A stretch of 64,000 nucleotides of DNA from Capronia americana (Eukaryota > Ascomycota > Eurotiomycetes > Chaetothyriales > Herpotrichiellaceae): contig JADWQD010000021.1 in NCBI GenBank assembly GCA_016110215.1, forward strand, positions 124,001 to 188,000, given 5' to 3'. Shown piece after piece: positions 52,330 through 63,299 of the stretch. How positions within the stretch are numbered: the stretch's first letter is position 1; every line of letters begins with the position of its first letter. A program made the position numbers and the translations under genes. The notes under the pieces are model-generated. The model saw only the letters and a program-made list of their open reading frames with translations. It made no database searches and had not been told where the DNA came from.

Positions 52330-53861
52330 TTAACGGACCTGCTCTGCCTTGTTCTCTCCGTCTACTTCTTCCACATCGTCGTCGGATTCAACATCCAGAT
52401 GAGCGGCGCGTCTCTCCGGCCCGATCAACAAAAACAAAACGTCGAAGACGATGGCGCAAGCAGTGAAGATGCAGATCACCTTGCCGTAATCGTAACGCTT
52501 AACTCCATTCGACATGTTCGGGAGTGGAAAGCGTTCGCCAAGCGTGGCCTCAATTGTGGAGCTGGCGCTTGATACCAGGCTTCCCAACTGGTAGGTGGTG
52601 CCTACGACGAAGGTCCGAAAGGAACCAGGCGACAGCTCACTCAGATAGATTGGGACAATGCCGAATATGCCGAGAATAAAGAACTGCCCAAAGAATGCAG
52701 GCGCAATGATTGTCTTGTCCGAAGTGAAAGTGTACGGGTATAGCAATGCCCCGCCAATCAGAGATCCAACGATCATGCTGAGACGGCGGCCGAAAATCTG
52801 TGAGACGTACCCGAACACGACAAACCCGGCGATGGCGCCTAGGCTGGCAACAACCTGAGTGACTGTCACCGCATCAGCGGAGAACTCTTTCTGAGCTCTC
52901 AGCATGGTCGGGTAAAGATCCTGGTTTCCGTGGGTTTGGAATTCGAGGCCACCCAGCAGGAAGACCAGATAAATCAGCAACAGCCAATGGCGCTGGAGTC
53001 CTTCCCGAGTTTCCGAGAGAAAAGCCTTGGTGGCATTTCCACGAGACTCACGGACCGCTCGCCGATTCAGGAAGGCCTGAGTCTCCGGCAGGCATAGTCG
53101 AAAGATGATGAACAAAACAGGGGGGCCGGCGCTAAACCAGTAGAGCGGACGCCAGCCGTAGGGAGTAGTGTCCACAAGTCCACGCGCGAAGACAGTAGCA
53201 AGGACGAAGCCGAACGTGTAGCCCGCCTGAAGAAGCCCTGACACAACACCACGCGCTTCGGAAGGACAATCTTCCAAAGCAGTGACGACTGCGTTTCCGT
53301 ATATACCGCCCATAGCTATACCAAAAAGGGCACGGCAGGCTAGGAATTGCTGATAAGTCTGGCAGAAACCGGTTCCAAGTTGGATGATGCTGAAAAGAAC
53401 GTTGTTGACAATAAACAACCATTTACGACCATATCGATCGGCCGCAAGGCCGAAGCCAATCGAACCCACAGAACGGAGCATAAGCGTGATTGTGAGGCCC
53501 CACGTAATGTCGGCCACACTTTTGTCGAAATCGATGGCCAGTTGTGTGGTGGTTAGACCGACAGTGAAGAAATCCAAAGCGGCCCATGCCCAGCTACACT
53601 CAGCGCACTGTGTTATATTAGTACAAGAGAGTCCGCCCATCACCGTCGGATACGTACAGCGAAGAAGAGCCAGTCACGACGCCTCAGTAAGCCTAGAACT
53701 TTGAAAGGATTTGGCGGGATTGTCATTGGCGGCTTGAGTGTTGAAAGCCGAGTGGCCATGTACCGGCGAGGGCTCATCTCGAGATCCGACTCATAGTGAG
53801 GGACGGACGCGTTTTCGACATGGTTACTCATGTGCTGTTCAGTGTCGACTGCCTTCGTCAT
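52330..53861 (-). CDS. MFS carboxylate transporter, JEN1-like
   Basis: Two exons, 53861-53658 and 53607-52330, with a 50-nt intron; 493 aa. It is a plasma-membrane proton symporter of the lactate/pyruvate/dicarboxylate permease (sialate:H+ symporter) type. The joined WLFFACAECSWAWAALDFFTVGLT is the JEN first transmembrane segment, where DFFTV is characteristic. GFGLAADRYGRKW is the MFS loop motif. The JEN signature NxxSHxSQDxxxT appears here as EFQTHGNQDLYPT, retaining Thr-His, Gln-Asp and the final Thr. The first Asn and one Ser differ, which could shift substrate preference. It ends with an acidic cytosolic tail. It shares a promoter with the NAD-dependent epimerase-like gene, so import of the acid that the cluster degrades is a reasonable inference. 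Confidence 0.88.
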
Positions 53862-54502
53862 GATTTGTTAGACAAACAAGAGAACAAGCGGTGCTGAAAG
53901 GAGACGGGATCACCGAAGCATTGAGTAGATGCTTAGGCGTTGCTTGATCTGAAGTACTAAATCAAAGGGGACACCAACCACAAGTTCTCGGTTATAGTCC
54001 GTCAGAGGGGAAGCGGTAAAAGACCGAATACGGAGCCTTCATATGGACGCTAGTTATCCTTGTTCGTGTCATGTTGTTGGTCCCAGCAGGGAAACGTCCA
54101 GGACTGGAGATGGCGTGTGTGCTGATCAGCGTGGTAGGCGGGAAGCTTCAGCAGCATTTGGTTCCTGGAAACACCCCAAAATGCGAAGAGGCGTCTCGGT
54201 TTCTCGACCGGAGGGTGGTAGAATTCCTACAGTATTCTGTTAGAGCTCGGCATTGGGACTGTCGCAGTGGTCGGTAAGATGCCGACCATTTGTACGATCA
54301 CCCGGGGCCCCGCAATTGTCATGACAGTGGAGTTCGTACAATCTGTAGTCTCGAAAGTCTGGAGGAAGCGCGACAGTGATAAGTCGTCGAGGTTGCCGCT
54401 ATCTTCGACTCCTGAATAGTCCAAAGAACACGCTGCTACAGTCATTTGCCCAAGTATCGGCAGCTAGGATAGTCCTGCGCAAGACACACTCAACACTCAA
54501 AC
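53862..54502. promoter_or_regulatory. Divergent promoter, JEN-like carrier / epimerase-like enzyme
   Basis: 641 bp containing the palindrome TGGTCGG-TAAGATG-CCGACCA (54268-54288) and a CCG-N4-CGG pair, CCGAATACGG (54024-54033). One shared element could control both genes. Confidence 0.55.
54268..54288. promoter_or_regulatory. Cluster B element, copy 2, perfect inverted repeat
   Basis: Seven-base arms TGGTCGG and CCGACCA flank TAAGATG; the core is CGGTAAGATGCCG (54272-54284). It is 215 bp upstream of the epimerase-like start and 407 bp from the carrier start. It is the best-conserved copy and the clearest operator candidate in the window. Confidence 0.65.
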
Positions 54503-55600
54503 ATGGCGCCAACACAAGTCAAAACAAACAACGCCGACTTCCTCGAATTCCATAGCCTTCCGGACATTATCAAAACAGAAGAAGAATGTGAAGAGTTGCT
54601 CTCTCGACCTCCGACATGGCTTCCAGACCTGCTTAACGGTGTGGAAGGAGATATCATGTTCCTCGGGATTGGTGGCAAGGTTGGTCCCACCATTGCCAGG
54701 ATGGCGAAGCGTGCGGTTCCTTCCAAGCGGATCATCGGGGTTGCCAGATTCTCCGAGCAAGGCCTGAAAGAACGCCTTGAAAGCTGGGGAATCGAGACCA
54801 TCAAGGCCGATCTGTTAGATCAAAGCGCGATTGCCGGCCTACCCGATGTGCCCAATATTGTCTACATGGCTGGAAAGAAATTCGGCACCGGAGACGACGC
54901 GAGCTTCACTTGGGCCATGAATACTTACGTTCCCGCGCTGGTTGCGGAGCGGTTCAAGGGATCGCGCCTGGTAGCCTTCTCGTCTATCTGTGTCTATCCT
55001 TTCGTCTCGGTCTATGGCGGGGGGTGGGACGAGGAAGGCCACGCTGGAGGGGATGAGAAGACGGCTGAGCCTGGGCCGAGCGGTGACTACCCGACGAGCT
55101 GTGTCGGGCGCGAGAGGATTTTCACGTATTTTTCCAAGAAATACGGTACACCGGGCCGCCAGATGCGTCTGAACTATGCCATCGACATGCGCTACGGCGC
55201 GCTGTTTGATATTGCAACGATGGTTCGGAGCGGTACTCCTGTCCCCGTTACCACAGCCTACATTTCCGTCATCTGGCAGGGGGACAGCAATGCGGAAATC
55301 CTTGGGGCGCTGGCACATACAACGTCGCCGACGAGTGCCTTGAATATTGGTGGTCCTGAATATACCAGTGTCCGGATGCTGGCGCACGAATTCGGGCGCC
55401 GCTTCGGCATCGAGCCAAAATTCGAAGGTGAAGAGACCCCCTACGGCTATCACAACAACAGTCTCGCGGCACAACGCCTGTATGGATATCCCATCGTCCC
55501 ACTGGCCCGGATGATTGACTGGGTTGCCAGCTGGGTCGAACGAGACATGCCTTCATCAAACAAGCCAACCCATTTTGCAGAACGGACTGGAAGGTATTGA
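54503..55600 (+). CDS. NAD-dependent epimerase/dehydratase-like enzyme (extended SDR)
   Basis: Single exon, 365 aa. An extended SDR fold is suggested by the Rossmann start DIMFLGIGGKVGPTIARMAKRA (G-x-G-G-x-x-G type). Further marks are VARFSEQGL at the end of the second strand, KADLLDQSAIAGLPDVPNIVYMAG, a Ser-rich strand LVAFSSICVYP, and the later LNIGGPEYTSVRMLAHEFG. The usual YxxxK is replaced by a weak match (ERIFTYFSKKYG), so catalysis may differ from classical epimerases. Family members act on sugars, steroids or hydroxyacyl substrates. In this cluster a beta-hydroxyacyl dehydrogenase is otherwise missing, and this protein is one candidate. Divergent from the JEN-like carrier and preceded by copy 2 of the cluster element. 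No targeting signal. Confidence 0.8.
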   Translation: MAPTQVKTNNADFLEFHSLPDIIKTEEECEELLSRPPTWLPDLLNGVEGDIMFLGIGGKVGPTIARMAKRAVPSKRIIGVARFSEQGLKERLESWGIETIKADLLDQSAIAGLPDVPNIVYMAGKKFGTGDDASFTWAMNTYVPALVAERFKGSRLVAFSSICVYPFVSVYGGGWDEEGHAGGDEKTAEPGPSGDYPTSCVGRERIFTYFSKKYGTPGRQMRLNYAIDMRYGALFDIATMVRSGTPVPVTTAYISVIWQGDSNAEILGALAHTTSPTSALNIGGPEYTSVRMLAHEFGRRFGIEPKFEGEETPYGYHNNSLAAQRLYGYPIVPLARMIDWVASWVERDMPSSNKPTHFAERTGRY

Positions 55601-56019
55601 CGACGGGAGAAATTATAGTACAAACCGTGAGGAGAAAGATAGGAGATACACAGATAGTAAAACATGCAATGCCACTCGGTACATGCGATCCAAAGTGGTA
55701 GAACAAGACGACGAGTATCATGATTTCTCGAATCGAAAATTTGGCTGCAGAGTATAAGCAGTCCAGTGTTGGACTTTGAGTCTGTTGCTTGAATGACAGT
55801 AGCAGCAGGAAGTCCTTGGACCGACGGACACTACCCTTCTGCAAAGATTCCATGTAAGTGAGCGGAAAATATCTACTGCTAGATAACCTTCTGCTCCATT
55901 TCAGAGATTCTTGTCTTTCTCTAGCGACACTGCCCAAAGTTATTGGCTTTCGAAGAAACTTGGTAAAGCATCAGCTTTAGTTGCCGGATTGTCTTTCGTC
56001 CGGAACGGTTGCTTCAGTT
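55601..56019. other. Intergenic between convergent epimerase-like and CoA-ligase genes
   Basis: 419 bp of A/T-rich 3' sequence; no gene or element is visible. Confidence 0.5.
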
Positions 56020-57963
56020 CTACAGAGAGCTGCGAGGCGGCCACCCTTCACGCTTCAGTAGTCGTGCACCCATCTCTTTGATGTCTTTCTTCCTCAATTT
56101 GCCATTGGACGTTTTAGGCCACTCGGTGGGTATGCCTCTGGTCCGATCCCCCAACCACCAGATCTTGACAGGAGCCTTGAACCGCGCCAGACTCTGGCGG
56201 ACCCAGGCTCGGATCTCATCATCCGATGGTCTCTCAAAACCGTCCTGCAATTCGAGCAGAGCAGCGACCTCTTCGCCGTAACGTGGACTGGGGATACCAA
56301 AAATAGCCGCCTGTTTGATGGCCGGATGCATGTAGAGACTCTCTTCAATCTCGACGGGCGAGATATTCTCCCCACCACGAATGACGAGATCTTTAATTCG
56401 TCCCGTAATTACAAAGTAGCCATCAGGATCGAGATAACCTTCGTCGCCCGTGTGCATATACACGCGCAGCTGCCCATCGGCGTCCCGTCCAAGTTGCCCC
56501 GGTAGCAGATCTTCGACATGCTGTTTCAATGCCTGCTCGGTTTTTTCTTTGTCGCCGAAGTATGAGTGCATGAGGCCGTACCCACTGATTACTATCTCGC
56601 CGCGTTCGCCCCAAGGGAGGCACTGGCCGGTGCCCGGCTTCACAATCTTGGCCGTGAAGTTTGGCAGTAGTCTTCCGGCCGTCTTCATCTTTTTTTCAAA
56701 GGAATCTGAAGCCGTGGTCATGGTGACTATTGAGGAGAGCTCGGTCATGCCCCAATTGGTATTGAGGTGCGGGATGGGAAACTTGGTCCCAACCCGAACG
56801 AGGAGGCCTTCGGGCAGCGCCGAGCCAGAAATGAGGCCAAATCTGGGCCCACCAGCCCGTCAGCTTTGCCACAAGAACGTTCACCGTAGGACGATTGCAG
56901 CTTACCTCAATGACTGACGGTTGGTGGATGGAAATCGGGGGTGAGATAACATGTCAATCCACATGGTTGTCACTCCATATAAGCCGGTACCAGTGTATTT
57001 TTCGACGGCACTCAAAGCCAATCCTGCATCGAAATATTCAGACGGGAGAACCGCCGTGGCGCCGGCGGCAAAACAAGTACACAGGCCTGTATCTCGTTAG
57101 TTCCCATCGACAAGACGTTGCTGAGTCGCGGATGCGTCTCTACCCATAATGAGGCCAAAAGCGTGGAACAGTGGCACCGGAATCACAACTCGGTCGCGGC
57201 TGTTGATACCCAGATTCTGACCGATATACGTAGCACTGTTGAGGAGGCCACTGTGTGTCAGTGCAGCTGCTTTAGGCAAACCCGTACTGCCACTTGTAAA
57301 TTGGATGTTGAGAATGTCCCTGCACGATATGGCTGAGAGCTCTTCCAATGCGTCGGATCCCCGTGCCAGGAAGTCGGAGTATTTCCGAAAATACGTGGAG
57401 AGCGGTCCTGAGCTATCCGAGCTTGCAGAGTCTGGTAGAAGAATAATCTCTTTTAGGGATGTCCCATTGTGCTCGAGGCTTTTCAACACGGTTGAGTAGT
57501 CGTATTTGCCCGACCTTGCCGTGGTGAATAAGAACTTTGCTTTGGTCAATGTGAGGGCGTGTCTGAGTTCGGTCGCAGTATACGCAAAGTTGAGGAGTGT
57601 GACGACTGCCCCAATCTTCGCACAAGCGAAGAAGATCTGCCGGCTTCAACTCAGCTCAGTCCATCCGTCTTCACAACTGGCACTTACATCCACATATTCG
57701 GAGCGATTGCCCAAGAGGACGGCAACCCGGTCTCCTCGTTCAGTCCCTGCTCTCAAGAGCCCCGCCGCCAGAGTATCACTCCGTTTGTGCAAATCCCCAT
57801 ACGTGAGTGTCTGTCCCTGATGTTGTGATATTAGAGCAATGTCACTGGCGTGTCTCTGACAATGTTGCTGTAGTACGTCTCCCCAGGCGATGTGTCGCAG
57901 GGGTGGGAATCGAGGACCATGTATAATAGATAGGCGTCTTTTGGAATTTGTGGATGCGGACAT
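56020..57963 (-). CDS. AMP-dependent acyl-CoA synthetase, cluster B
   Basis: Four exons are inferred: 57963-57688, 57636-57144, 57086-56906 and 56842-56020 (590 aa). It activates a carboxylic acid to its CoA thioester through an acyl-adenylate. The phosphate-binding loop FTSGSTGLPKAAALTH (about residue 206) is followed by VPLFHAFGLIMG. NTNWGMTELSS is the A5-type motif. YMHTGDEGYLDPDGYFVITGR and GRIKDLVIRGGENISPVEIEE are the hinge motifs, and KTSNGKLRKKD holds the catalytic Lys. It resembles medium-chain and aryl-acid CoA ligases; the acid specificity is not deducible. The C-terminus is SSL, a weak PTS1-like tripeptide also found on the neighbouring hydratase. It begins the CoA-dependent part of cluster B. 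Confidence 0.9.
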
Positions 57964-58727
57964 CTTGCCACACGTGCTTGTAACCAGAGGAGGATGAGGT
58001 ATGCGAATGATCTATATTCCTTTCTTCACGATATGATCACGTCGAGGTGCACCACTGCGCAGATGTACCTTCCGGGTCTCTGGGTGTGATGTGGCCCACA
58101 GACAGTCGGTATTCATTGCGTGGCAATTTATCCGTCTAAAGCCTCATTGTACGACCCGAAGCAGCACCTCGGGTTTGTGCAAAGGACCTATCGGATTCAG
58201 CGCGTAGGAAGCTGTGCAAATAGTCCAAAATACCCTCGGTCAAAGTGTATTGCACCCACCTCTTGGATAGGGGTAGCAGAGTGCTGCGTATCCGATGGCC
58301 CGAGAAATGCCATGTGCTCGGTCATGATCATGATCCCTTGGAACATGTCTGTAATGGAGCAGACGGAGACAGACCGAGAGTTGAAAATCCGTCGGTGGGA
58401 CGCGGTAACACAGATACCGGCACAACTGGAACGGAGTCCCAGACTTGGAAGCACCAACTCTGTGGAATCTGATCAACTCCAAGGGCTATGGCACGAATCT
58501 GCTACCGACTAGGCCGGTAGTCTATACTTTGTCTGGCGTTTGGCAAAGGCTAGCTATCCAAATGCTTCTTGTCAGCTTTGTCGTCTCCAGACTTTCCTCT
58601 GCTCTTCTCATTGACTCTATCGCTCACCACGATACTAGCCCACGCCTCAAGCTCATCTACTTGAAAACTCAGCCAGCCACCAAACTTGTAGTATGGTTCA
58701 TCCTCATCTCTGTCCCTAGCTCCCCAT
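57964..58727. promoter_or_regulatory. Promoter of acyl-CoA synthetase, 3' side of MDR gene
   Basis: 764 bp without a gene. It contains CGGTAACACAGATACCG (58403-58419), both ends of the cluster B element with four extra bases between, and CTACCG-N7-CGGTAG (58502-58520), an everted pair. These are weaker than the copies elsewhere. Confidence 0.4.
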
Positions 58728-60032
58728 TCACAATTTACTTTTCCTTTCCAGGCTTTCGTCAATCTCAACCACCAACTTGCCGACCTGCTTTCCCCCTTTC
58801 ATATCCTCAAACAAACTGTTGATTCCTTCTAGGTTGTCAATACCTCCAACGATTCGACTTATCACCGGCTTCCCTCGCCTCTGCTTGATGAAATCGATCA
58901 TCTCTTTGAATTCCTTTCGACTGCCCATTGTAGAACCTCGGACTTCAATATTCCTGAGCACCGCTTGCATAAGGAACGGCATCTTCGGACCTGCTGTCAT
59001 GCCATAGATGGAGACAATGCCTCCTTCCTATTGACGACCCAATTAGAATCAACCCAAACGTACGTTGATTTTGAAAGACTTGGCGGATTACCTTGAGCAG
59101 CTTTGACGCCTTCTGGACTATATCCGACCCTGCGCCGTCTATGATCGCATCAAAACGGTTGTTGTCCTTCGGTAACAAGCCCAGAAGTTTCTTTTCCCAC
59201 CCGTCCTCCTTGTATATCACGCCTCCCTTGGCTCCTAACTTGACAGCTTTGTCGATCTTGGTCTGGTTGGAGCTGGTCACCCAAGCGTTGGCGCCGGACC
59301 CGGCAACGAACATCAGCGCCATCAGCGCCACCCCTCCACCAATTCCAGTGATTAGTATATTCCTGCCTGAAATCAGCGAACTCCAAGTTGACGGGCATGC
59401 TTCATAGTCGATCTTTACCTGCCGGGCTGAAGATTTCGTAATCCACATTTGACCATCACAGCCCGCCAGGCGGTGAGCCCCGCCAACGGCACAGCTGCGC
59501 ATTCCGCGTCTGTAAGGTGAGCAGGAGCCTCTTCCACCTCGCTCTGCGCGATAACGCAGAACTCCTGCAGCGTGCCGACCCCGTTGGCCTTCGTCCCTCC
59601 CATCAACTTATAACCGCCTGGGTCTTCAGGACCATCAGGCGAGTCTCGCCAACCTGTCCCCGGATTGAACACGACACGCTTGTTCAGCCAGGAAGGGTCG
59701 GCAGATGAACCAATGGCGACAACGGTGCCGCAGCCATCAGCTAGCAAGGGTGTGCCGAATGCAATGGCTGGATAGAGGTGTTGTCGGATAAAGAGGTCGC
59801 GGTGATTGATGGCCGCGCTTGAGACTGAACATCAGCACATGTTCAGAGGAGGAACCGCAGACTCCCTGTATATTCCTTGGGTGTTGAGAGAGAGATGTTA
59901 TACGCACGCATGGACTTTGATGAGCAACTCGGTTGGTTTGGGGTTTGGTTTGGCTACCTCGTCAAGAGAAAGAGGGTAGTACACTTGCCCAGGCCTCCCT
60001 TCTATTTGCGAAATTGAGATTGCTTTCGGCAT
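58728..60032 (-). CDS. Medium-chain dehydrogenase/reductase with C-terminal SKL
   Basis: Four exons are inferred: 60032-59908, 59817-59419, 59362-59092 and 59027-58728 (364 aa). It is a zinc-free-looking MDR (quinone oxidoreductase/enoyl reductase type). The GroES-like part has VHAAAINHRDLFIRQHLYP and GCGTVVAIGSS; the Rossmann part begins ILITGIGGGVALMALMFVAGSG. GGIVSIYGMTAG follows the third intron. The Cys/His zinc-ligand set of classical ADHs is not evident. The protein ends ERKSKL; SKL is the canonical PTS1, so it should be imported into peroxisomes. In the pathway it could reduce an enoyl-CoA double bond. It is divergent from the enoyl-CoA hydratase gene with one cluster element between them. 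Confidence 0.87.
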
Positions 60033-60483
60033 TGTTCTAAACAGTCTGGGCCGTAGTCAATGCAATAGTCAGACCAGTATAGAGATCTTGAACGGCAACA
60101 CAGAAATATAAGGGAGAACCGGCACAAATTTCTGTGCCTTCGAAATTCCAGTATGCTTGTTGTGAACTTATGTGGATGGGAGACTTGCCTCGCAGTATTC
60201 TACTAAACCTCAGATGAAATGATTGCCCAGGATTCGGCCTCTACCAAGGTTAGCATTCAGACCGCCAGTAACCAAATAACCACATAAATCCGCATAAGTA
60301 CATGATTGCCCGAAAGGTAGACGTGCCTCGGAGAGACACCGAGACAGCACAAAATAAAACCTCGCAAACCGGTATGATTCCGACAGTTTTCCTGAAACCG
60401 CATTAATTTCCTCTCTTGCTACCCTCACGAGCACTCCTCACAGCAGGGTTTCCTCGACTCTCCAGTACTGTGTCAAGGCAATC
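60033..60483. promoter_or_regulatory. Divergent promoter, MDR / enoyl-CoA hydratase
   Basis: 451 bp shared control region containing CGGTATGATTCCG (60370-60382). No gene lies within. Confidence 0.5.
60370..60382 (+). promoter_or_regulatory. Cluster B element, copy 3 (CGGTATGATTCCG)
   Basis: A CGG-N7-CCG pair 102 bp before the hydratase start and 338 bp from the MDR start. It differs from copy 2 (CGGTAAGATGCCG) at two spacer positions. Confidence 0.55.
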
Positions 60484-61402
60484 ATGGCGGACGACCTTGC
60501 CACTACTCCTCCCTCTTCTCCGTCGTTCATTCTGTCTTACCCTGCCCCTTTCGTCCTCCTGGTCACCATTAACCGTGAGCGAGCCATGAACTCGATCGAC
60601 ACGGCTGCCCATTGGCAGGCTGAGGCAATTTTCGATTGGTACGACCAAGAGCCTTCCCTTCGCGTCGCCATAGTCACAGGCGCAGGCAGGAAATCTTTTT
60701 GCGCCGGCGCGGACCTGATTGAACAAGGCAGACTATTAAACTTGCCGGACCAGGGCGGGCCAGAAGCATCCCATAGGGCGGTACAGAAATACCCGCCCGG
60801 TGGGTTTGGCGGGATCAGCCTCGCGACTCATCGGAAGAAACCCATCATTGCCGCGGTGAATGGCTACGCCCTGGGTGGTGGTTTCGAGATGGCGTTGAAT
60901 TGGTAAACATCAAGAAGCCGGTGGATGGAATTGGTCCACTGATTAATTGATTGATTTTAGTGACATAGTCGTCGCGTCTCCAACAGCCATCTTCGGCCTG
61001 CCAGAAGCCGCCCGTGGACTTGCTGCAAATGCTGGCGGATTGCCACGGCTCGTGCGCCTATGCGGGATCCAGATCGCATCGGAAGTTGCCTTGGCAGGTC
61101 GGAGACTCTCCGCCGACGAAGCTCTCAGGTTAAACCTGATCAATAAGGTCTCGGTGACTCAAGACTCTGTCGTGCAAGAGGCCGTTGAGTTGGCCCAAAG
61201 GGTGGCAGAGCACTCCCCTGATGCTATAATTGTGTCGAGGTCCGCGATCAGAGAGGCATGGCAACAGGCAAGTGTCGAACAGGCGAATCGCGTGACGCAA
61301 GACCGGTTTGCCAAAGCATTGTACAAGGGCGAGAATGCTCAAATTGGATTGGACGCTTTTGCCCAGAAGAAGAAGCCCAAGTGGCGGGCTTCCAGTCTGT
61401 AG
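60484..61402 (+). CDS. Enoyl-CoA hydratase/isomerase, cluster B
   Basis: Two exons, 60484-60902 and 60961-61402, with a 58-nt intron; 286 aa. Crotonase fold: the oxyanion-hole residues lie in FCAGADL and in GYALGGGFEMALNCDIV, the latter completed by splicing (AATTG joined to T). The FGLPEAARGLAANAGG block holds the catalytic-position Glu. It adds water across a 2-enoyl-CoA or isomerises the double bond. The C-terminus RASSL ends in SSL, the same weak PTS1-like tripeptide as the CoA ligase. It is divergent from the SKL-bearing MDR and directly upstream of the thiolase, a normal order for a beta-oxidation-like module. Confidence 0.92.
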
Positions 61403-61909
61403 CGTTCGAGTATCTGCCCATATTCATTGGGAAGCATCCCACAAAAGGGAAATTCACCTTCGAGGCTTTTATCTGCGATGGTCAATCCTTCCAGGCGTTA
61501 TCTCTATCACTGAGTTTATTATCGAGTCCACGGGCTATAAAATACTTGACTGCTATGCTGTTGACGGGTCTTCAAATATCTTGCACGGTACCTCGACCTG
61601 CTGAGGTCGGCGCAATAGGTAGATAGCATTGTACGACATTGTAGGCAATGAGCCTCAATGGTTCTAGCTTGTGTGACTGGAGACGCCACGGTATCATAGG
61701 AGGCATTGTAGCCCTATCTCCTGCAGCTGGCATGCTTCATGGCCGAGGTCATTCTTCGGGTACAAACAGGTACATAAGTGTTTCGAGGTCGTACTATAAT
61801 ACCCATTTTTGCTTGTTCTTCCTCCCCTCATGATCGCACGGTGCGATATCGGTTACTGTATTGTTCACCTGAAACACTTTTTTTTCCTATTACACGCACT
61901 GCAGCGCAG
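61403..61909. other. Intergenic, hydratase 3' region and thiolase promoter
   Basis: 507 bp. An inverted repeat CGACC-TGCTGA-GGTCG lies at 61593-61608, and a degenerate half of the cluster element (CGGTATCATAGG) starts at 61689. Neither is convincing alone. Confidence 0.4.
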
Positions 61910-63299
61910 ATGGGGTCCTTCACAGGTTCCTCCTTGTCAGCTTCTGGGCGCGTCTCTCAGCTTTGCGGTCAGTTAAGCGCGCAAGGTTCCAGAGACAGGG
62001 AGATACAAGATGTCTACATATTGAGCGCAGCACGGACGCCGACAGGAAAGGTCAACGACGAATCATCTCCCCATGGACAGCGTCCATAAAGCTAAAGTCT
62101 TCCTTAGTTTCTGGGAACACTGTCCACGATTCCCGCTCCCAACTTAGGGGCTGTCGCCATAAAGGCCGCAATTGTCAAATCCAACGTCCCGCCTCACAAG
62201 ATTACCGATGTCTATTTTGGCAATGTTCTTCAAGCGGGGATCGGTCAATCACCAGCACGGCAGGCTACGCTTTTCGCAGGCCTTTCATCGACCACCGAAG
62301 CCATCACCGTAAACAAGGTATGTTCTTCAGGACTCAAGGCCGTGGTCCTTGCTGCGCAAAACATCCAACTAGGATTGGCCGAAGCTCAAGTGGCCGGAGG
62401 TATGGAGAGCATGTCCAGCGTCCCTTATTATCAACCCAGGGGTTCGCAGATGCCGCGTTTTGGTGACGTAAAGTCTCAGGACGGCCTCATTCAGGACGGC
62501 CTCCTAGACAAGTACAACCAGGTTCACATGGGCGTCTGCGCGGAAAAGGCCGCAGAGAAGTATCACATAAGCCGGGAAGACCAAGACGCGTATGCGATAC
62601 AGAGCTTCGAAAGAGCGCGGGCAGCGTGGAAAGCTGGCATGTTCAAAGACGAGATCGCTCCCGTGACCGTGTCCGGCAGGCAAGGCAATACCGTCGTCAC
62701 GGAGGACGAGGGTTACGACAGTCTCCAGAGAGATAAAATCCCGACCTTGAAGTCTGCTTTCGTTCCAGGCGGAACGGTAACAGCTGCTAATTCGTCTACC
62801 ATGAACGACGGTGCGAGCGCTGTGGTGCTCGGAAACAAGGAAATAGCCCGACAATACGGCCACGGGAGTAGGGTTCTCGCCAGAATTGTCAGCTCTGCGG
62901 ACGCAGCTTTGGATCCATTGGATTACCCGGTGGCGCCGGCAAAGGCGGTTCTGCTGGCATTGGAAAGAGCCGGACTGCTAAAGAGTGACATCACAATCTG
63001 GGAGTTGAACGAGGCATTCGCGGCCGTAGTGAAGGCGAACGAAATGGTAAGCCTCCTCGCACCTGCCACAACTTACCCCAAAGCGTGCTGAATATCACCA
63101 GATCCTCGGACTTCAGGATGCGAAGGTGAACCCTCTGGGAGGAGCAATCTCGCTAGGACATGCTCTTGGAAGCTCTGGCGCGCGAATACTGACAACGTTG
63201 CTACATCAACTGCGGGTTGGCGAGTATGGGCTGGCTGCTCTGTGTAATGGCGGCGGCGGAGCTACCGCCATGATTGTTCAGAGGCTCGATACTGTTTGA
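61910..63299 (+). CDS. Thiolase with PTS2-like N-terminus, cluster B
   Basis: Three exons are inferred: 61910-62050, 62108-63046 and 63102-63299 (425 aa). It cleaves 3-ketoacyl-CoA with CoA to release acetyl-CoA. The acyl-accepting Cys119 lies in NKVCSSGLKAV, followed by AGGMESMSSVP, WELNEAFAAVV, ISLGHALGSSGARI with His380, and ALCNGGGG with Cys408. The first intron joins TPTGK to FLGTLSTIPAPNLGAVAIK; the acceptor TTCCTTAG is fixed by this match. Residues 14-22 are RVSQLCGQL, which satisfies the PTS2 pattern [RK][LVI]x5[HQ][LA]. Sequence type is closest to acetyl-CoA acetyltransferases (Erg10-like), yet it has this extra N-terminal peptide. It is the last step of the proposed cluster B chain. 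Confidence 0.92.
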
